DNA from: Bacteroidota bacterium
GTDB taxonomy: Bacteria; Bacteroidota; Bacteroidia; Cytophagales; Cyclobacteriaceae
Assembly: GCA_003242315.1 (NCBI GenBank)
Contig: QGUY01000015.1
Span: 1 to 27,615 of the forward strand
Reading direction: 5' to 3'
DNA: 27,615 bases
Positions 25,401 to 27,615 of the stretch are shown piece after piece. Positions within the stretch are counted from its first letter, which is position 1; each line of letters begins with the position of its first letter. Both the position numbers and the translations under genes were made by a program. The notes beneath the pieces are model-generated. The model had not been told where the DNA came from and searched no databases. It saw only the letters and a list, made by a program, of their open reading frames with translations.

Positions 25401-25931
25401 AAGACGGTTGCTGCTGTCGCGAACAACCGTTCCGAAGTAGATTTCCTGTTTGCCGCGAAGAAGTAGTGCGCCGTCTGGCGGGGCAAAATTTCCTGATGAA
25501 AGCCTGGCATCTGTTGATGCGAGGATGGAACCAGAACTCGTTGTGAGATAAAGTTCGTCAAAGCCGAAGGCGGCTTTTTGCCTTTGCAGGAAATCGCCAA
25601 GTCCTTCTTCGGATGGCTCGGGCATTAAGGGACTCATGCCCCCGTCATTCGACACCTGGGTATACAGTGCCATTACATCCGTCGACTCGGTTTGAGGAGT
25701 CAGTTCGCTGGACTCCTGGATAATTCTGAGTCCGGCTTCGGCGCGTTCAAAGAATGCGGAAAAATAGGCGGCGCGGCTGTCAGCAATAGCATTTAGGCTT
25801 GTTACGAATTTCTCGCGATTCGCGGTGACGTTATAATCGTAGGTAAAAAAGCCGATGGCCGCCACTGCCGCGAGGGAAATGGCGAGTATTGCCAGCGTGA
25901 ATTTTGTGCGAATTTTGATGTTTCGTAGCAT
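22485..25931 (-). CDS. Membrane sensor phosphatase: Cache-HAMP-GAF-PAS-PAS-SpoIIE (SiaA-like)
   Basis: This 1148-residue receptor has a PP2C-type serine/threonine phosphatase output. Transmembrane helices at about 11-31 and 309-333 enclose a periplasmic region of about 275 residues that resembles a double Cache sensor. A HAMP region follows (about 333-420), then GAF (about 455-590), a coiled coil (about 590-650), PAS (about 652-765, ending SRDITERRRAEQE), a second PAS (about 775-890, ending SHDITERKMIE) and SpoIIE/PP2C from about 905. Metal-binding acids are in VVSGDF, AVDCTGHGVPGALLS, KDGMDIAL and SSDGYPDQFGG. By neighbourhood it should dephosphorylate the SiaC-like protein in response to an external ligand. 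The GAF domain resembles that of the upstream gene. No histidine kinase core or methyl-accepting signalling domain is present. SiaA of Pseudomonas lacks the GAF and PAS units, so this is an enlarged version. Confidence 0.93.
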   Translation of the reverse strand: MLRNIKIRTKFTLAILAISLAAVAAIGFFTYDYNVTANREKFVTSLNAIADSRAAYFSAFFERAEAGLRIIQESSELTPQTESTDVMALYTQVSNDGGMSPLMPEPSEEGLGDFLQRQKAAFGFDELYLTTSSGSILASTDARLSSGNFAPPDGALLLRGKQEIYFGTVVRDSSNRLVTYAAAPITASQNGDLIIAKIDLTRPYRILSDYRGLGRTGDVVLARQDPITRDIMLASTPRTDPKGALQIVNEKTEAAGVILRAISSGTANATARDFKGTPSLQAARLITPVNWVVVTTMNLNEAEGDAGQLIRTLVYAGLCVVAFAVLLSMVIGRSMMQPLSSMQRKLALVADGILPEREERHSSDEFGQMATKVDDLVQTLKNNAEFAQRIGEGKYDTEFKPVTDNDVLGMALINMRKNLIENERRDKERNWIVRGVAEISEILRLHDTLDPLGEDVIKFILEKINAIQGAFYVVNEEDDPVTIDLRASFAYGRKKYLQKRFKFAEGLVGQAVAEKDTILRTEIPKEYMTITSGILGDQRPTCLLIVPLITNEEVYGVLEFAGFRKFDSSQVNFVKELSLILARTIFNIKVNERTRRLLEESQAMSNELKEKQEVLRQNAEEMQATQEELQRTNDRLEEQIEEVNRTQKRMQLLLENASEVITIYEEDETIRYISPSVELILGYGQKELIGKSDVDLVHPDYQDVFRGLFRKMAENPDEKVTVQYEYRTKEGNYIWIESTGTNCMSNPAIHGFILNSRDITERRRAEQEQRMRSKMQALSENSPDLIARLEQDAISYINPVIETYSGSGPEAFINRKINETDLDKSVLEKWLEIVEQVNATNNKVATEMEFPSRIGQRVMQVNAIPEYDESEKLESVLVVSHDITERKMIELEIQNKNKKITESINYAKRIQNAILPSTRVINRALPDSFILYKPRDVVSGDFPWYVQIKDDIFIAAVDCTGHGVPGALLSLIGYFLLNDIVRSRKVTEPGKILDLLDEGVTTTLRQDEDATTKDGMDIALCKINLASRQVEYAGAHRPLYVARGGEIEEIKGNKFPIGGGIFKNQTNFTNHKIKLNKGDSIYFSSDGYPDQFGGPEGRKFGPRRVRETIMQVHDKPMKEVMEIFDREWEAWRGDQKQTDDVLLIGIKF

Positions 25932-25943
25932 GACAGTAGTGCC

Positions 25944-26702
25944 CTATTCCGGCATTTTTTCTATGAGTAATGCAGCTGCCTGTTCCACATAAGTGCGCTC
26001 GTCTTGCCCGAAAGCGGTGAACGAAGCGATCTCAATAACACCCTTCACTTCGCGACCCTTAAGTACCGGCACAATGAGCAGGTACCTCGGCGACGCAGTG
26101 CCAAGACCCGATACAATTTTGATGTAACCCTCGGGAATGTCGTCGACATACAGCGTCCGACCTTCCGCGGCCGATTGTCCGACAAGTCCTTCTCCAAAGT
26201 CGTACGCCACTTCGGAGCTTTCACCCACAGCAAGCGCATAACCGGCGGTCAGCCGTACCTTGCGAATGCCTTCCGACTCGAAGGATTCATAGTAGGCACC
26301 CTGTCCGGCTGACAACTGGTCGCAGATGATCTGCAAGAACTGCTGATACAATTGCCTTTTGGACTCACCTGCGGTCAGTGAAGCGACAGCGTCCAGTGAT
26401 ATCGTGCTATTGGTGCTTTCAGACGCGGACGTTGCGGACGTATCACTCGTTTCTTCGTTTTTCGTTTTGTAAACAATGATTTCTTCACGCCCGGTAAGCG
26501 AGAAGTACAGCGCGGCGCCGCCCGTTATGAGCGTAACGGCAACAATGAGGTATGTTCTGGTCAACACGCCTTCATGCCCTGATGTGAGGCCCAGGTCAGT
26601 GGGAAGCGAATAGAGCATGTAAGCACACACCAGCGCCGCCGCGAAAAATGCGGTAGCGAGGATAGCGCCAAGGCGATGAGTTTTTTTCAATGACCGTATC
26701 AT
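25944..26702 (-). CDS. Membrane-anchored GAF-domain protein
   Basis: This 252-residue protein has two N-terminal membrane helices (about 11-32 and 48-68), a low-complexity Ser/Thr/Glu linker (about 80-105) and one cytoplasmic GAF domain (about 110-250). No catalytic domain follows. The GAF part, with FGEGLVGQSAAEGRTLYVDD and LLIVPVLKGREVKGVIEIAS, is strikingly like the GAF domain of the next gene product (AEGLVGQAVAEKDTI, LLIVPLITNEEVYGVLEFAG). It probably senses the same class of small ligand or pairs with that protein. The start overlaps the cheB stop as ATGA, and the phosphatase gene follows after 12 bases, so the three are translationally or transcriptionally linked. A regulatory partner of the phosphatase is inferred. 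Confidence 0.85.
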   Translation of the reverse strand: MIRSLKKTHRLGAILATAFFAAALVCAYMLYSLPTDLGLTSGHEGVLTRTYLIVAVTLITGGAALYFSLTGREEIIVYKTKNEETSDTSATSASESTNSTISLDAVASLTAGESKRQLYQQFLQIICDQLSAGQGAYYESFESEGIRKVRLTAGYALAVGESSEVAYDFGEGLVGQSAAEGRTLYVDDIPEGYIKIVSGLGTASPRYLLIVPVLKGREVKGVIEIASFTAFGQDERTYVEQAAALLIEKMPE

Positions 26703-27292
26703 CGGTAGTGCATTTCTAGTTCACATAAGAATTCAATGATCTGGTCGACTTTCAGGACATGGTCGATCTGCGTTGCCGACATTGCCGCCTTCGGCATGGT
26801 TTCAATCATGCATTCAGACGGATCCTGAACTATCGTCAGCCCTTTCCGCTCTTTGATGGAACGCATTCCCATCGCGCCATCTTTATTTGCTCCTGAGAGC
26901 AGTATGCCAATGAGTTTCTCCTTGTACACATAGGCACATGTGACCAGCGTGATATCGATCGCCGGCCTGGAATTATTCACCATCTCTTCCGTCGAAAGCG
27001 CGAAGTAATTCCCAAGCTCAACAGACAAGTGGTAGTTGGCTGGCGCCAGGTATACGCCGCCTTTTTTAATCGCTTCCTTATCATGAGGTTCCGTGACCTG
27101 GACGACGCTCTTGAGTGAAAGCGCTTCGACGAACCCGTGGCGAACATGTTTAAGTCGGTGCAGGCACATGATAATGGGCAAAGGAAAGTTCTTGGGCAGG
27201 TGGGACAATATCTTGACCACCCCCTGGAAGCTGCCAGCTGAACCCCCTATAACAACGGCCTTGTAGCTGTTATTTAAGTTGTACTTGTTCAT
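26699..27292 (-). CDS. CheB-type protein-glutamate methylesterase without receiver domain
   Basis: This is a 197-residue CheB catalytic domain, which removes methyl groups from glutamates of receptor proteins. The catalytic triad is visible as S18 in GGSAGS, H45 in CLHRLKH and D138 in SGANKDGAMGM. The segment GGVYLAPANYHL is also characteristic. The usual N-terminal receiver domain is missing, so activity would not be switched by CheA phosphorylation in the standard way. The start is taken at ATG 27292 (MNKYN) rather than the TTG at 27304. The gene follows cheR by 19 bases and overlaps the GAF-protein gene by four bases. No methyl-accepting receptor is encoded in the window, so its target is unknown. 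Confidence 0.9.
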   Translation of the reverse strand: MNKYNLNNSYKAVVIGGSAGSFQGVVKILSHLPKNFPLPIIMCLHRLKHVRHGFVEALSLKSVVQVTEPHDKEAIKKGGVYLAPANYHLSVELGNYFALSTEEMVNNSRPAIDITLVTCAYVYKEKLIGILLSGANKDGAMGMRSIKERKGLTIVQDPSECMIETMPKAAMSATQIDHVLKVDQIIEFLCELEMHYR

Positions 27293-27311
27293 GTCCCTGA
27301 CCAACTTCGCC

Positions 27312-27615
27312 CTAGTCCTTTATTTTCTTATATATTTTCTCTTCCGTGTTCACCACGATGAACCGGTTTGCATAGTCACACCAGATCAGCGACTCTTTTG
27401 AACCTATCGCCAGGTATCCGTATTTAAAGAGGCTTTCATGAAACTTCTTCAGTACCTCGTTTTGCAACGACTGGTTGAAGTAGATCATGACGTTCCGACA
27501 CAGGATGAGATCGAACTTGTTGAACGGCTCACCCAATACAAGGTCGTGACGACGAAAGCTCACATTCTTCATCAAGGAAGGATGAAAAAAGCTTGAACGG
27601 TTTAAAACCAGTAAA
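27312..27615 (-). CDS. CheR-type protein-glutamate methyltransferase, C-terminal part (5' end outside window)
   Basis: These are the C-terminal 101 residues of a CheR methyltransferase, which uses S-adenosylmethionine to methylate glutamates in receptors. The frame is open to the window edge, so the N-terminal two thirds are missing. The diagnostic segment is FDLILCRNVMIYFNQSLQNE, the late CheR motif, followed by LFKYGYLAIGSKESL as expected for the end of the fold. An upstream stretch (HPSLMKNVSFRRHDL) also fits. It is probably the gene before cheB in one operon. Whether other chemotaxis genes or a hybrid kinase lie further upstream cannot be seen. Confidence 0.88.
   Translation of the reverse strand, partial: LLVLNRSSFFHPSLMKNVSFRRHDLVLGEPFNKFDLILCRNVMIYFNQSLQNEVLKKFHESLFKYGYLAIGSKESLIWCDYANRFIVVNTEEKIYKKIKD

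Noticed and set aside
22485..25931. Reading the large sensor as a histidine kinase or chemoreceptor
   Set aside because: There is no H-box, HATPase or MCP signalling domain; the C-terminus has the SpoIIE/PP2C metal-binding motifs instead.

Overview
The window reads as chromosomal DNA of a Bacteroidota bacterium, most likely in or near the Cytophagales. The grounds are a PorT-type and a PorE-like type IX secretion protein, menG followed directly by porT, a DUF5606 protein, many envelope proteins cut after Gln-type signal peptides, and weak Shine-Dalgarno signals throughout. The placement is an inference from gene content. No rRNA, tRNA, CRISPR array, transposase or phage gene was seen, and no gene-free stretch exceeds 300 bases.

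Region 1 (1-8808, + strand) is a nitrate assimilation operon entered part way through: the 3' part of an NrtA-like nitrate-binding protein, an NrtB permease, two NrtC/D-type ATPases, a very large nitrate reductase, and a protein with a sulfite/nitrite-reductase-like fold ending in a rubredoxin. The reductase carries the molybdopterin catalytic part, an FAD/NAD(P)H module and a BFD-type 2Fe-2S domain in one chain. The rubredoxin protein has none of the cysteine motifs that hold siroheme. No true nitrite reductase is visible; it may lie upstream of the window.

Region 2 (8759-12207) is housekeeping: class I fructose-1,6-bisphosphatase (-), aspartate kinase (+), a DUF5606 protein (-) and the ribosome-assembly GTPase EngB/YsxC (-). 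Two tail-to-tail junctions here have no spacer: a 50-base overlap (rubredoxin protein/fbp) and a 2-base gap (aspartate kinase/DUF5606).

Region 3 (12378-16687, +) is a compact run: a PorE-like TPR/beta-propeller/OmpA protein, menG, porT and a short-chain dehydrogenase. It ends in a 212-base intergenic segment with heptamer repeats and two inverted repeats of a shared TCCCGA...TCGGGA type.

Region 4 (27615-16900, -) is the most unusual part. Reading in the transcribed direction: CheR (cut by the window edge), a receiver-less CheB, a two-helix membrane GAF protein, a 1148-residue Cache-HAMP-GAF-PAS-PAS-SpoIIE phosphatase, a SiaB-family kinase (DUF6272), a SiaC-family protein (DUF1987) keeping the phospho-threonine at position 68, an ABCG-type transporter with a TerB-like and a possible FHA-like N-terminus, a lipoprotein and a small secreted cysteine-containing protein. 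All genes are co-directional with gaps of about 80 bases or less. The first half resembles the SiaA/SiaB/SiaC partner switch of Pseudomonas aeruginosa, but the diguanylate cyclase SiaD is absent and a transporter stands in the output position. I infer a phosphorylation-controlled envelope transport or signalling system. This is the best candidate here for an undescribed system.
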